A stretch of 64,000 bases of DNA from Gordonia terrae (GCF_001698225.1 NZ_CP016594.1:5518001-5582000); one strand, 5' to 3'. Positions 24,376 through 33,512 are shown, numbered from the stretch's first letter. Program-made: numbers and translations. The notes: a model not told the origin generated them from the letters alone.

Positions 24376-26102
24376 GAGAGGCCTCCCGGCGTGTCGGTGT
24401 CGTTCGATCCAGCGGTGGCGCCGAACTCGTCGAGGCCTTCGAATGCCTCGGAACCGTCCGTCGGCGCGAGGACGCCCGGCAGTCGAGCGACGAACACGGC
24501 CCCGCGCGGTCCGTCGCCCTCGTGAGCCGCCCCGCCCGCATCGGCGACCCACACGTCACCACCGATCCGACGCGCGATCTGGCGGGCCAGGGCGAGGCCC
24601 ATCCCGCGGCCGCCGGGGACGAGCGCGCCCGACTTGGTCGTGGCGCCCTCGGCGAAGACGTCGTCCGGCTCGTCGAAGGAGATGCCCGGCCCGGAGTCCC
24701 CGACGGTGACCAGGATGGTGTCGCCGTCGGCGATCACCTCGACCTCGACCTCGCCCGTAGCGGGGCCGGGCCCGACTGCATCGACCGAACCGGCAGCCTC
24801 GATGGCGTTGTCGACGAGGTTGCCGAGCACGGTGGTGACGACGACGGGCTCGGTGAGGAAACCCTGCAGCCAGGTCTGGTCACCCAACCGCAGGGTGACC
24901 CGGCGTTCGCGTGCCTGGGCCGCCTTGGCGTCGAGGAAGGCGTGCAGATGTGGTTCGCGCACGTTGTCGAGCCCGGCGAGCAAGGGCCCTCCCGGCCCGG
25001 TCCCGGTGACCTCGTCCAGGTAGGCGAGCGCCTCGTCGGCGTGCCCGTGCCGGAGGAGGCCCGCGAGTACGTGCATCCGGTTGGCCGTCTCGTGGCGCTG
25101 CGCACGCAGGGCGGTGCTCATCGATCGGATCGAGTCCACCTCGCGGCTGAGCGCCTCGACGTCGGTGCGGTCGATCACCGACAGCACCATGCCGAGGTCG
25201 CGTCCGTCGGCGCGCACCCGATGTGAGCTCACCAGGACGACCCGCTCGCCGACACTCGCGGCGAGTGGCTCGTCGGTCGGCGTGGCGAGGACTGCGGCCA
25301 CCCGCGGAGTGAGGCCGAGTTCGGCGGCCGGGGTGCCGACAGGCGCATCGATGTCGAGCAGTCCGCGTGCTCTGTCGTTGACGACCCGGACGATGCCGTC
25401 CGCATCGACGGCGAGCACGCCGTCGGCCATCGAATGGAGCACCGCACCCTGCTCCCGGACGAGTTCGGCCAGTTCGTCGGACTCCAATCCAAGGGTGAGC
25501 CGACGCCAGCGCCGGGCCAGCAGTGCCGAACCCACTGCGCCGATGCCGAGTGCCGTGAGTGCGAGGAGCGAGGTCGCGATGATGTCGCTCCGGGTCTCGG
25601 AGCCGAGCCGTTCGGTGGAGACCCCGACGCTGATGAACCCGACGACGGTGCCGTCTGCACTCAGCACCGGGACCTTCGCGCGGACCGACTCACCGAGGGT
25701 GCCCCGGTCGGTGTTGACCTCGTCCGATCCGGACAGCACCTTCGACGGGTCGGTGGAGACCGTCTTGGCCAGCTCCGACGCCTCCGGATGAGCGAGACGA
25801 ATGCCGCGATCGTTGCCGATGACGACGAACAGGGCCCCGGTTCGGGCCCGCACCGCCGCGGCCTGCCGCTGGAGGGGTCCGTCGAGCAGGTCGGCCGCAT
25901 CCACCTGGGTGCCGGGATGGGCGGCCACCTCGCTGCGGACCTCGGCGTCGGCGGCGACCGACTGGGCGATCGCCAGCGCGCGCTGGGCATACTCGTCGCG
26001 CACCCGGTCGTCGGCTCCGGCGATGAGCAGACCGAACCCGACCACGAGGCTGACCGCTATCACCGCCAGCTGCAGGAGCAGCACCTGCGTCCGCAAACGC
26101 AT
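24372..26102 (-). CDS. CitA/DcuS-type sensor histidine kinase
   Basis: A 576-residue membrane sensor kinase. One transmembrane helix at about residues 8-28 and another at about 175-195 bracket an extracytoplasmic PAS-like (PDC) domain that should bind carboxylates, with conserved IGNDRGIRLAHPEASELA. A cytoplasmic PAS (AVLHSMADGVLAVDADGIVRVVND) precedes the H-box QRHETANRMHVLAGLL (His337) and the ATP-binding domain (N-box LVDNAIEAA, G-boxes GDSGPGIS and GRGMGLALAR). The start is ATG 26102. Partner of the overlapping response regulator. A charged, acidic tail of about 40 residues follows the ATPase domain. Confidence 0.93.
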   Translation of the reverse strand: MRLRTQVLLLQLAVIAVSLVVGFGLLIAGADDRVRDEYAQRALAIAQSVAADAEVRSEVAAHPGTQVDAADLLDGPLQRQAAAVRARTGALFVVIGNDRGIRLAHPEASELAKTVSTDPSKVLSGSDEVNTDRGTLGESVRAKVPVLSADGTVVGFISVGVSTERLGSETRSDIIATSLLALTALGIGAVGSALLARRWRRLTLGLESDELAELVREQGAVLHSMADGVLAVDADGIVRVVNDRARGLLDIDAPVGTPAAELGLTPRVAAVLATPTDEPLAASVGERVVLVSSHRVRADGRDLGMVLSVIDRTDVEALSREVDSIRSMSTALRAQRHETANRMHVLAGLLRHGHADEALAYLDEVTGTGPGGPLLAGLDNVREPHLHAFLDAKAAQARERRVTLRLGDQTWLQGFLTEPVVVTTVLGNLVDNAIEAAGSVDAVGPGPATGEVEVEVIADGDTILVTVGDSGPGISFDEPDDVFAEGATTKSGALVPGGRGMGLALARQIARRIGGDVWVADAGGAAHEGDGPRGAVFVARLPGVLAPTDGSEAFEGLDEFGATAGSNDTDTPGGLS

Positions 26103-26215
26103 GACGTCAGCCTAGTGCTGTGTCGTCGGGCATGGCGGGCGCGCCGACACGGCGACCCGTCGGGGACGGATCGCCGTGTGCGGGTGGAGGTGGACCCTCG
26201 TCACCGGAAGCCGGG

Positions 26216-27688
26216 TCAGAACGGGACGGCCCCGACCAGGACTCCGACAGCCAGCATCACGAGGGAGACGACCGTGGCCCGCCACAAGACCTTCTTGTGA
26301 TGGTCGGCGAGGGTGACCCCGGCCAGCGCGACCAGCAACAGGATCGCCGGGACGAGGGGGCTCTGCATGTGCACGGTCTGACCGGTGATCGACGCGCGGG
26401 CCATCTCCGTGGGGTCGATGCCGTAGCGGGTCGCGGTCTCGGACAGCACCGGCAGCACTCCGTAGTAGAAGGCGTCGTTGCTCATCAGGAAGGTGAGCGG
26501 GATCGACAGCACGCCGATCACGATGGCCATGTGGGGGCCCATCCAGTCGGGAATGCCGTCGGCGAGCCAGTGTGCGATGGCATCGACCATTCCGGTGCCG
26601 TTGAAGACGCCGGTGAGCACGGCGGCGGCGAGGACCATGGCGACGACCGACACGATGCTCGAGCTGTGCCGGGTGATGGCCTCCTGCTGCTGCTTGATGT
26701 GCGGGAAGTTGATGGCCAGGGCGATGCCGGCGAAGACCATGAACAGTACGGGGATGGCCACGATGTCGGCGCCGAGGATGGCCAGCAGGGCGACGGTGAG
26801 GCCGGCGTTCACCCAGAAGAGCTTGGGACGCAGGGTTTCCCGGTTGGGGTCGAGGACGCCCGAGAAGGATGCGTCGCGGTCGTCGTCATCCGGGTTCGCG
26901 ACGGGGCGGCGGAGGTCGTGGTCACCGGTGGGGGCGTCGTCGTGACCGGCCGAGCCGGTGCCCGCCGAACCCGAACCGCGTGCCCGACGACCTCTGAGCG
27001 GCAACCCGGTTCCGCCACCGGCGGCGACCAGCACCTCTTCCTTCGGGGCGAGCAGCGAGTCCCTGATCTCCAGCTTGCCGATGCGGCGACGTTCGAGGAC
27101 ACCGAGGTGGTACGCGAAGAGCAGCACGACGACAAGGGCAGCCGCCAGCGCAGGGATCATCGGGACGAACACATCGTTGGTGTCGATGTTCAGCGCGCTC
27201 GCGGCGCGGGCGGTGGGACCGCCCCACGGCAGGATGTTCATCGTGCCGTTCGTGAGTCCGGCGACGACGGTGAGGACGACGGGGCTGACACCGAGCTTCA
27301 GATAGAGCGGCAGCAGTGCGGCCGTCGTGATGATGAAGGTCGTCGAACCGTCACCGTCGAGGGATACGACGCCGGCGAGCACCGCGGTGCCGACCACCAG
27401 CCGTGCCGGGTCGTCGTGCACCGCGCGGACGACCGCCCGAACCACCGGGTCGAAGAGCCCGACGTCGATCATGATGCCGAAGAAGATGATCGCGAAGAAC
27501 AGCATCGCCGCCGTTGGGGCGAGGTCCTTGATGCCGTCGGTGATCATGTCGCTGATGTCGAGACCGGCACCGGCGAACAGGCCGAATGCGACGGGGACGA
27601 GGATCAGCGCCACGACGGGCGTCGCCCGCTTGGTAATGATCAGCACCATGAAGGTGGCGACCATCCCGAGGCCGAGTGCTACCAACAT
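26216..27688 (-). CDS. CitMHS-family citrate/metal symporter
   Basis: A 490-residue transporter of the CitM citrate-metal:proton symporter family, with about 12 hydrophobic helices. The family-typical start MLVALGLGMVATFMVLIITKR lies at 27688; an upstream GTG at 27739 adds 17 unrelated residues. Conserved motifs are LDGDGSTTFIITTAALLPLY (about residues 112-131) and FLMSNDAFYYGVLPVLSE (about 402-419). A long charged cytoplasmic insert (about residues 225-280, rich in Gly, Arg, Asp) sits mid-protein and is longer than I would expect. It is the likely target of the CitA/CitB-like pair directly downstream on the same strand. Confidence 0.92.
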   Translation of the reverse strand: MLVALGLGMVATFMVLIITKRATPVVALILVPVAFGLFAGAGLDISDMITDGIKDLAPTAAMLFFAIIFFGIMIDVGLFDPVVRAVVRAVHDDPARLVVGTAVLAGVVSLDGDGSTTFIITTAALLPLYLKLGVSPVVLTVVAGLTNGTMNILPWGGPTARAASALNIDTNDVFVPMIPALAAALVVVLLFAYHLGVLERRRIGKLEIRDSLLAPKEEVLVAAGGGTGLPLRGRRARGSGSAGTGSAGHDDAPTGDHDLRRPVANPDDDDRDASFSGVLDPNRETLRPKLFWVNAGLTVALLAILGADIVAIPVLFMVFAGIALAINFPHIKQQQEAITRHSSSIVSVVAMVLAAAVLTGVFNGTGMVDAIAHWLADGIPDWMGPHMAIVIGVLSIPLTFLMSNDAFYYGVLPVLSETATRYGIDPTEMARASITGQTVHMQSPLVPAILLLVALAGVTLADHHKKVLWRATVVSLVMLAVGVLVGAVPF

Positions 27689-27879
27689 TGTCTTGCTCGT
27701 TTCTGAAGCGGATGTGAGGACGACCACATCGGTGGTCACAACAGAAGTGTTGGCGTAGCGGCCATCACAGTCACGCTTGAGCGCATAAGAATCGTTGTGC
27801 GCTTTTCGCGCGCCCCCGATCCGTGACTGCGATGCGTGGTCACCATGCGGACATGGCGCGCTCTGTTGCCACGAAATCC

Positions 27880-29088
27880 TCAGTCGGGCAGCATCGGCGC
27901 GTCGTCACCGTGGTTGCGACCGATCAGGACCGCGCGGGTGACCGAATCGCGCCCGAACCGGTCGCGCAGGAGATCCATCGTCGCGTCGAGTTCCTCGGCA
28001 TGATCGGTGGCGAAGGGCAGGGCCAGCTGGATGTTGTCGTGGTCGTCAAGGTTGGTCAGCGACAGCCCGACCAGGGTGCAGCCGCGCTCGCGGATGATCG
28101 GCATGGCGTCGGCGAGGAGTCCGCGCGCCGAGGCCATGACGATGTCGGTGCGGTCGGTCGGCTCCAGCAGCGTCCGGGATCGGGTGGCACGGGTGAAATC
28201 GTCGAAGCGCAATCGCAGAATGACTGTCCGACAGACCCGTTCGGCCGATCGGAGGCGTTTGCCCAGACGCTCGACGATCGCGGTGACCGTCGCCTCGAGG
28301 TCGGCCTCGGATTTCGGGCGCCGGCCGAGCGCACGTTGCGACCCGATCGAGCTGCGACGCTTGCCGGTTTCCACCCGGCGCGGGTCCTGGGCGAGCGACA
28401 GGGCGAAGAGATGCCGTCCGGCCCCTGAACCGACGATGCCGCGCAACGACCGCTCCCCCAGCTCGGCCAGCTGACCCACCGTCTCGACTCCGGCGTCGTG
28501 CAGCTTGGCCTCGGTCACCGGACCGACTCCCCAGAGCCTGCGGACCGGAAGCGGATGGAGGAAGTCGAGCTCGGTTCCCGGTTCGACGATCAACAGGCCG
28601 TCGGGTTTGCCCACCGCACTGGCGACCTTGGCGAGGAACTTGCTGCGTGCGCCGCCGACCGTGATGGGCAGTCCGACCTCGTCCCGGACGCGGCTTCGGA
28701 TCGTCGTCGCAACGTCGCGTGGCGTACCGCTGATGCGACCCAGCCCGCCGACGTCGAGGAACGCCTCGTCGACCGAGATCCCCTCCACCACCGGTGTCGT
28801 GTCGTGGAAGATGTCGAAGACCTCACGGCTGGCCTCCATGTAGGCCTCGAATCGTGGGGCGACCACGACCGCATCGGGGCAGAGCGCACGCGCCTCGTGG
28901 CCGGGCATCGGCGACCGCACACCCCGGGCCTTGGCCTCATAGCTCGCGGCGAGGACCACACCGCCGCCGACGAGAACGGGCCGACCACGGAGCGAAGGGT
29001 CGTCCCGCTGCTCGACCGACGCATAGAAGGAGTCGAGATCGGCGTGCAGGATCGACGCGTCACGCCGCTCCCGCCGCTCGATGTGCAT
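27880..29088 (-). CDS. dinB: DNA polymerase IV (Y family)
   Basis: A 402-residue translesion polymerase. Catalytic motifs are HADLDSFYASVE (first metal aspartate), SYEAKARGVRSPMP (fingers) and ISVDEAFLDV (second acidic pair); the thumb has LWGVGPVTEAKL and the little-finger domain continues to the end. ATG 29088 (MHIERRE) is chosen because an actinobacterial LexA box begins at this position; an ATG at 29097 lies inside the box. The open frame extends far upstream through another gene and is rejected. The C-terminal beta-clamp-binding sequence is perhaps the NIQLALPF segment (about residues 357-364). Confidence 0.93.
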   Translation of the reverse strand: MHIERRERRDASILHADLDSFYASVEQRDDPSLRGRPVLVGGGVVLAASYEAKARGVRSPMPGHEARALCPDAVVVAPRFEAYMEASREVFDIFHDTTPVVEGISVDEAFLDVGGLGRISGTPRDVATTIRSRVRDEVGLPITVGGARSKFLAKVASAVGKPDGLLIVEPGTELDFLHPLPVRRLWGVGPVTEAKLHDAGVETVGQLAELGERSLRGIVGSGAGRHLFALSLAQDPRRVETGKRRSSIGSQRALGRRPKSEADLEATVTAIVERLGKRLRSAERVCRTVILRLRFDDFTRATRSRTLLEPTDRTDIVMASARGLLADAMPIIRERGCTLVGLSLTNLDDHDNIQLALPFATDHAEELDATMDLLRDRFGRDSVTRAVLIGRNHGDDAPMLPD

Positions 29089-29103
29089 AGAACACATGTT
29101 CGC
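29088..29103 (-). promoter_or_regulatory. LexA (SOS) box at dinB start
   Basis: TAGAACACATGTTCGC matches the actinobacterial SOS box TCGAACNNNNGTTCGA type in 14 of 16 positions, with the core GAACACATGTTC being a near-perfect palindrome. It overlaps the start of dinB, placing the polymerase under LexA control. Confidence 0.8.
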
Positions 29104-29154
29104 ATGGCGGTCGGACACGCACCAGCGTGGTGACTCACAGACCCGCCACCTGGG

Positions 29155-29181
29155 GCTCACATCCGAGCGGGCTGCGTCGTC
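29155..29181 (+). promoter_or_regulatory. Candidate ECF41 promoter for NmrA-like gene
   Basis: TCACA at 29157-29161, exactly 16 bases, then CGTC at 29178-29181. This matches the ECF41 consensus TGTCACA-N16-CGTC except at the first -35 bases. The segment CACATCC-N10-CGTCGTCAGA is shared with the site at 31053-31079 on the other side of the sigma gene. Confidence 0.7.
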
Positions 29182-29226
29182 AGAGACGCAGAGCATCGGA
29201 CGATGCCGTGAGAGGAGTAGTGAGAC

Positions 29227-29964
29227 GTGAGGATCTTCATCGCCGGAGGCCGTGGCCGCGTGGGCGGACCGTTGGCAGAGGTGCTGCAGCAGAGGGGCGT
29301 CGACGTCGTCCTCGGTGGCCGCGACGACGGGGTCGATGCCGTCACCGGTCACGGACTGGCCGAAGCGCTCGTCGGGGTCGACACGATCGTCAACGTGCTC
29401 AACACGAACCAGTTCGACGCCGAGGCGGCCATCGACTTCTTCGAGACGACGACACACAACCTGACCGCGGCGGGCGAGAGCGCGGGAGTCGGACGCCACG
29501 TCGTGTTGTCGATCGTCGGTGTCGGTGCGGGGGACGCTTCGGCGAACGGCTACTACGCGGGCAAGGTCGCGCAAGAACGAGCCCTGCGGGAGGGATCCAT
29601 CCGCTCGACGATCGTTCGGGCGACGCAGTTCCACGGTTACATCCCGGTTCTCGCCGAGCAGTTCGTCCACGACGGCAAGGTCGTGGGGTCGCCGTCGCTC
29701 ATACAACCGGTGGAGCTCTCCGAGGTGGTGGCACTCCTCGCCGAGGTCGCGACGAGTCCGGAAGTCGACGACGTCGTCGAGATCGCGGGACCGGACCGCT
29801 TCCACCTCGACGACCTGCTGCGCGCCACGCTCGCGGCGAACGGTGACCCACGCGAGGTCATCACCGCGGACGACGACGGCGCACCCGATGCTCTGGTCCC
29901 GCGCGGTCCGCATCGCACGGGGACCGTTCGCTACCCCGTCCCGGGCATCCCGACGGTCGACTGA
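29227..29964 (+). CDS. NmrA-like NAD(P)-binding reductase
   Basis: A 245-residue Rossmann protein of the atypical SDR/NmrA type. The dinucleotide loop is IAGGRGRVGGPLAE (residues 5-18), and VLSIVGVGAGD plus YYAGKVAQE near residues 97-120 correspond to the central strand and YxxxK catalytic region. Start GTG 29227 has GAGGAG about 9 bases upstream. Oxidoreductases and epimerases of this kind are common neighbours of ECF41 sigma genes, and the promoter-like pair at 29155-29181 fits that. It is convergent with the ECF41 gene, with a hairpin between. Confidence 0.85.
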   Translation: MRIFIAGGRGRVGGPLAEVLQQRGVDVVLGGRDDGVDAVTGHGLAEALVGVDTIVNVLNTNQFDAEAAIDFFETTTHNLTAAGESAGVGRHVVLSIVGVGAGDASANGYYAGKVAQERALREGSIRSTIVRATQFHGYIPVLAEQFVHDGKVVGSPSLIQPVELSEVVALLAEVATSPEVDDVVEIAGPDRFHLDDLLRATLAANGDPREVITADDDGAPDALVPRGPHRTGTVRYPVPGIPTVD

Positions 29965-29980
29965 CCGCGAATGACGTTCC

Positions 29981-30013
29981 CGAGCCCGTCGCGGACAGTC
30001 CACGACGGGCTCG
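29981..30013. terminator. Bidirectional hairpin between NmrA-like and sigma genes
   Basis: Perfect 11-bp arms CGAGCCCGTCG (29981-29991) and CGACGGGCTCG (30003-30013) with an 11-base loop, between two convergent genes. Probably terminates both. Confidence 0.75.
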
Positions 30014-30046
30014 GCGAACGGTCCGCGCAACCGGTGGGTGGGCCGC

Positions 30047-30964
30047 TCATACGGCTTCGTGCATCCAACTGGTGAGTTTGTCCGGGTTGACGACGAACCA
30101 GACGTCGGCGATCCGGTCGGCGACGACACGGAAGTTCACCACTCCATACAGCATGTCCTCGGAGAACAATCGGTATGCGAGACCGTCGGGGGTCGCCACC
30201 GGATCGAACCGCAGGTCCGGTTGTTTGACGAGGACCCCGAGGATGAAGCGCGCGACGTTCTGTGGCCCGAGCACGGGACGACGCGCGGCGTTGACGACAC
30301 CACCACCATCGGTCCGCAACTCGACGTCGGGTGCGAGCACCTCCAGCAGTTCGATGAGGTTCCCACCGCGGCTGGCCGCCAGGAACTTCTGCACAGCCGC
30401 GTCGTGGGCGGACCTCGGCACGGCCACCGACCGCTGGGCGCGAACGTGCCGTCGCGCGGTCGATGCCAACTGACGGGTCGCGGCGGACGACCGCCCCACA
30501 ATGGCAGCGACCTCGTCGAAAGGCATCGCGAAGACGTCGTGCAGCACGAAGGCCACTCGCTCCGCGGGTGTCATCGCCTCGAGCACCACGAGCAGGGCCG
30601 TGCTCACCGATTCGTCGAGGGTGACCCTCTCGGCGGGGTCCGTCAGTGGGGCGGTCCCGGCGAAGAGGTCTGCCGGGACGGGTTCCGGCAGCCACTCTCC
30701 GACGTAGCGTTCACGCCGGACTCGCGCGGAGCCGAGCAGGTCGAGGGCGACCCGGCTGCCGACTCGGGTCAACCAGGCCGCCGGATTCTCGATCTGTGCC
30801 CGCTCGTCCTCGGACATCCGATACCACCGCAGGTAGGTCTCCTGCACCACGTCCTCGGCGTCGGCGAGCGTGCCCGTCATCCGATACGCCATCGCCTGCA
30901 ACCGTCGACGTTCGTCCTGCACATCGCCCAGATGTGCCGGTACCGCGTCGATCCCGTCGCTCAT
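30047..30964 (-). CDS. sigJ: ECF41-type sigma factor with SnoaL-like C-domain
   Basis: A 305-residue sigma factor of the ECF41 (SigJ) group. Regions sigma2 (MAYRMTGTLADAEDVVQETYLRW) and sigma4 (LHDVFAMPFDEVAAIVGRSSAATRQLASTAR) are followed by a SnoaL-like domain of about 110 residues. Group signatures WLPEP (about residues 90-94), DGGG near residue 222 and NPDKL close to the end are present. ATG 30964 (MSDGIDAVP) is preferred to a longer frame. The C-domain replaces a separate anti-sigma factor and gates activity. Two candidate promoters for this sigma type flank it. Confidence 0.9.
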   Translation of the reverse strand: MSDGIDAVPAHLGDVQDERRRLQAMAYRMTGTLADAEDVVQETYLRWYRMSEDERAQIENPAAWLTRVGSRVALDLLGSARVRRERYVGEWLPEPVPADLFAGTAPLTDPAERVTLDESVSTALLVVLEAMTPAERVAFVLHDVFAMPFDEVAAIVGRSSAATRQLASTARRHVRAQRSVAVPRSAHDAAVQKFLAASRGGNLIELLEVLAPDVELRTDGGGVVNAARRPVLGPQNVARFILGVLVKQPDLRFDPVATPDGLAYRLFSEDMLYGVVNFRVVADRIADVWFVVNPDKLTSWMHEAV

Positions 30965-31052
30965 GACCGGATCATGCCACCTCGGCGGCCGGCTGCCTCT
31001 GCCACGACGCGCCGGCCAGGCCGGTGAGGTGGGGCTACTCACAACCGCGAGG

Positions 31053-31079
31053 CATCACATCCACATGCCCCACGTCGTC
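31053..31079 (+). promoter_or_regulatory. Candidate ECF41 promoter for FAD-dependent gene
   Basis: TCACA at 31055-31059, then 16 bases, then CGTC at 31076-31079. It shares CACATCC-N10-CGTCGTCAGA with the 29155-29181 site. The FAD-enzyme start lies 33 bases downstream of CGTC with a strong ribosome site between. Confidence 0.7.
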
Positions 31080-31112
31080 AGAAGTGTTGAGAACGATTCG
31101 AGGAGGGTCAGG

Positions 31113-32840
31113 ATGAAGGCCAGGGAACATCAGTTGTCGACGTCGGTGCTCGTCATCGGTACCGGGGGTTCAGGTCTGCGGGCGGCGATCGAACTCGCGG
31201 AGAACGGCGTCGATGTGATCGCCGTCGGCAAGCGACCGCGGATGGACGCCCACACGTCCCTGGCGGCGGGCGGTATCAATGCTGCACTGGCAACGATGGA
31301 CTCGGCCGACACCTGGCAGCAACACGCGGCCGACACCATCAAGGAGAGCTACTACCTGGCCGACCCGCAGACGGTGGAGATCGTCACGCGTGGCGCCGAA
31401 CGCGGCATCCGGGACCTCGAGCACTACGGCATGGGGTTCGCCCGCGAGGACGACGGCCGGATCTCGCAACGGTTCTTCGGTGCACACACATACCGCCGGA
31501 CCGCGTTCGCCGGCGACTACACCGGTCTGGAGATCCAGCGAGCGCTCGTCGGCCGCGCACGGCAACTCGACCTGCATATCCTGGACACGGTCTACATCAC
31601 CCGAATCCTGGTCCGCGACAATGTCGTGTTCGGCGCCTACGGCTTCGACCTCGAGGACGGGACCCGCTACCTGATCCACGCCGACGCCGTGATCCTCGCA
31701 GCCGGTGGGCACACCAGGATCTGGCGGCGGACCTCGTCGCGGCGCGACGAGAACACCGGCGACGCCTTCCGGCTCGCGGTGGACGCAGGCGCGCGGATCC
31801 GTGATGCGGAACTGGTGCAGTTCCATCCGTCGGGTCTCCTCGAACCGGAGAATGCCGCGGGCACACTGGTTTCCGAAGCCGCTCGCGGTGAGGGCGGCAT
31901 CCTGACAAACGCTGCGGGCGAGCGGTTCATGGCGCGGTACGACCCGGAACGAATGGAGCTCTCCACCCGAGATCGGGTCGCGTTGGCTGCCTACACCGAG
32001 ATCCGTGAGGGCCGGGGAACACCGAACGATGGTGTGTGGCTGGATGTCTCACACCTGCCCCGGGAGACGATCATGACGCGCCTGCCCCGTGTCTATCAGG
32101 CGCTGCTGGAACTACAGATGCTCGACATCACCGAATCGCCGATCGAGATAGCGCCGACCGCCCACTACTCGATGGGCGGGGTGTGGGTACGCCCGGAGGA
32201 CCACGGTACCGGGGTGGCCGGTCTCTACGCCCTCGGCGAGGCCGCCAGTGGTCTGCACGGAGCCAATCGGCTCGGCGGCAACTCGCTCATCGAACTCCTG
32301 GTCTACGGGCGCCTCGTCGGTCGTGCGGCAGCCGCATACTCGGCCGGGCTCGACGCGCAGCGGCGCTCACCGGAAGCGGTTGCCGAAGCCCGGTCCGAGA
32401 TCGACTCGCTACTCGCCGCCGACGGGCACGAGAACGTGCGGGCACTGCAGCGGGCGATCCGCACGACCATGACAGACCACGCCGGCGTCGTACGAGACGA
32501 GACGGGGCTGCGAAAGGGACTGGCCGAACTGGACGAGATCGAGACCCGGATGGGCAACGTCGGTGTGCATCCCGACATCGCAGGCTTCGCGGATCTCGCC
32601 CACGCCTTCGACCTGAAGTCCGCGGCACTCGCCGCGCGCGCCACGGTGGAGAGCGCGATCGAACGCCGTGAAACGCGCGGCTGTCACAACCGCAGCGACT
32701 ACCCGGACCTCGATCCGAGCCTCCAGGTGAACCTGGTCTGGTCGCCCAATGGGATCGTGCGCGAAGCCATCGCACCGGTTCCCCCAGAGATTGCCGACCT
32801 GATCGGCGAGGTGTCCACCGTCGGCAAACTGGTCGAGTAG
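31113..32840 (+). CDS. FAD-dependent fumarate-reductase/aspartate-oxidase-like enzyme
   Basis: A 575-residue flavoprotein of the SdhA/FrdA/NadB family. Motifs are the dinucleotide loop VIGTGGSGLRAAIE (about residues 14-27), HTSLAAGGINAAL (FAD contact), the catalytic region LVQFHPSGL and SEAARGEGGILTN, and the late TAHYSMGGVWV followed by GLYALGEAASG. ATG 31113 has GAGGAGGG about 6 bases upstream. No iron-sulphur or membrane subunit gene follows, so it may be a soluble fumarate reductase-like or amino-acid oxidase. The start is 34 bases after the candidate ECF41 site, and TGTTGAGAACGATT (31085-31098) between them matches a motif before the 35434 gene. It is divergent from the sigma gene. Confidence 0.87.
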   Translation: MKAREHQLSTSVLVIGTGGSGLRAAIELAENGVDVIAVGKRPRMDAHTSLAAGGINAALATMDSADTWQQHAADTIKESYYLADPQTVEIVTRGAERGIRDLEHYGMGFAREDDGRISQRFFGAHTYRRTAFAGDYTGLEIQRALVGRARQLDLHILDTVYITRILVRDNVVFGAYGFDLEDGTRYLIHADAVILAAGGHTRIWRRTSSRRDENTGDAFRLAVDAGARIRDAELVQFHPSGLLEPENAAGTLVSEAARGEGGILTNAAGERFMARYDPERMELSTRDRVALAAYTEIREGRGTPNDGVWLDVSHLPRETIMTRLPRVYQALLELQMLDITESPIEIAPTAHYSMGGVWVRPEDHGTGVAGLYALGEAASGLHGANRLGGNSLIELLVYGRLVGRAAAAYSAGLDAQRRSPEAVAEARSEIDSLLAADGHENVRALQRAIRTTMTDHAGVVRDETGLRKGLAELDEIETRMGNVGVHPDIAGFADLAHAFDLKSAALAARATVESAIERRETRGCHNRSDYPDLDPSLQVNLVWSPNGIVREAIAPVPPEIADLIGEVSTVGKLVE

Positions 32841-32863
32841 CGCACCCACGGAGGAACCGGGAA

Positions 32864-32890
32864 TCCCTGCCGGCTCACAACCGGCAGGGA
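32864..32890. terminator. Bidirectional hairpin terminator
   Basis: Perfect 10-bp arms TCCCTGCCGG (32864-32873) and CCGGCAGGGA (32881-32890) around a 7-base loop lie between the FAD-enzyme stop (32840) and the convergent TetR stop (32898). No T-run is seen. Confidence 0.75.
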
Positions 32891-32897
32891 ACGACCC

Positions 32898-33512
32898 TCA
32901 TCCGGTCAGGTCCCCCTCGATGTAGCGCTGGAGATTCGGCGCGATTGCCGCGACCGCCTCATCAGGGGTCATCGACGCCATCGGTTCGACGGCCCAGATG
33001 TACCGCATCATCGCGAAACCCATGATCTGCGTGGCGATCATGCCACTGCGGAGGCGACGCTCCTCGTCGTCGGCGCCCAGGCCCGACACACCCATCAGGC
33101 TTCGTTCGACGATCATCCGGAGCTTGGCCCGGGTGGACTCCTCGTGCGCGGCCGTCTGCAGCACCGCCCGAAGCACCGGTCCGATCTCCTCGTCGGCCCA
33201 GCTGTCCATCATGTAGCGCAGCAGCGTCGCCCCGAGTTCGTCGCGCGGCGCCTCCCACGTCCGGGCGACCCCCTCGAGCCACACCGCGGGCGGGTTTGTG
33301 CACGCGTCGAGCAGTCCTTCCTTGGACCCGAAGTAGTGGTAAACCAGCGCGTGATCGACGTCCGCGTCCCGCGCGACTCCACGGATCGTCGTCCCGGACC
33401 AACCGGTCGTCGCGAACGCGTTGCGGGCCGCCGCCAGGATCCGGCCCGAGAGCACCCCGCGCTCGTCCCGCGGCCCGGGTGTCGCCCGGCTTCTCGACTC
33501 CGCCTTAGCCAT
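32898..33512 (-). CDS. TetR-family regulator of CocE hydrolase
   Basis: A 204-residue TetR-type repressor. The HTH is TIRGVARDADVDHALVYHYFGSKEGLLDA (about residues 43-71), and an helical ligand domain with MMRYIWAVEP follows. ATG 33512 is preferred over ATG 33524: the second would lie inside a palindromic operator (33517-33533). It is divergent from the CocE/NonD hydrolase with two operator copies between, so it likely represses both itself and that gene. Confidence 0.88.
   Translation of the reverse strand: MAKAESRSRATPGPRDERGVLSGRILAAARNAFATTGWSGTTIRGVARDADVDHALVYHYFGSKEGLLDACTNPPAVWLEGVARTWEAPRDELGATLLRYMMDSWADEEIGPVLRAVLQTAAHEESTRAKLRMIVERSLMGVSGLGADDEERRLRSGMIATQIMGFAMMRYIWAVEPMASMTPDEAVAAIAPNLQRYIEGDLTG

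Noticed and set aside
29097-29097. ATG 29097 as dinB start
   Set aside because: It lies inside the LexA box and has no ribosome site; 29088 is more consistent, though not proven.
31084-31098. Zur or Fur box
   Set aside because: TGAGAACGATT resembles the left half of a Zur box, but the right half is poor at both sites, so no regulator is named.
15105-32849. Long open frames opposite real genes, such as 1765-3279 minus, 9141-10625 minus, 17654-19303 plus
   Set aside because: They are compositional shadows in GC-rich DNA: Arg/Asp/Gly-rich, without family motifs, and fully overlapped by recognised genes.
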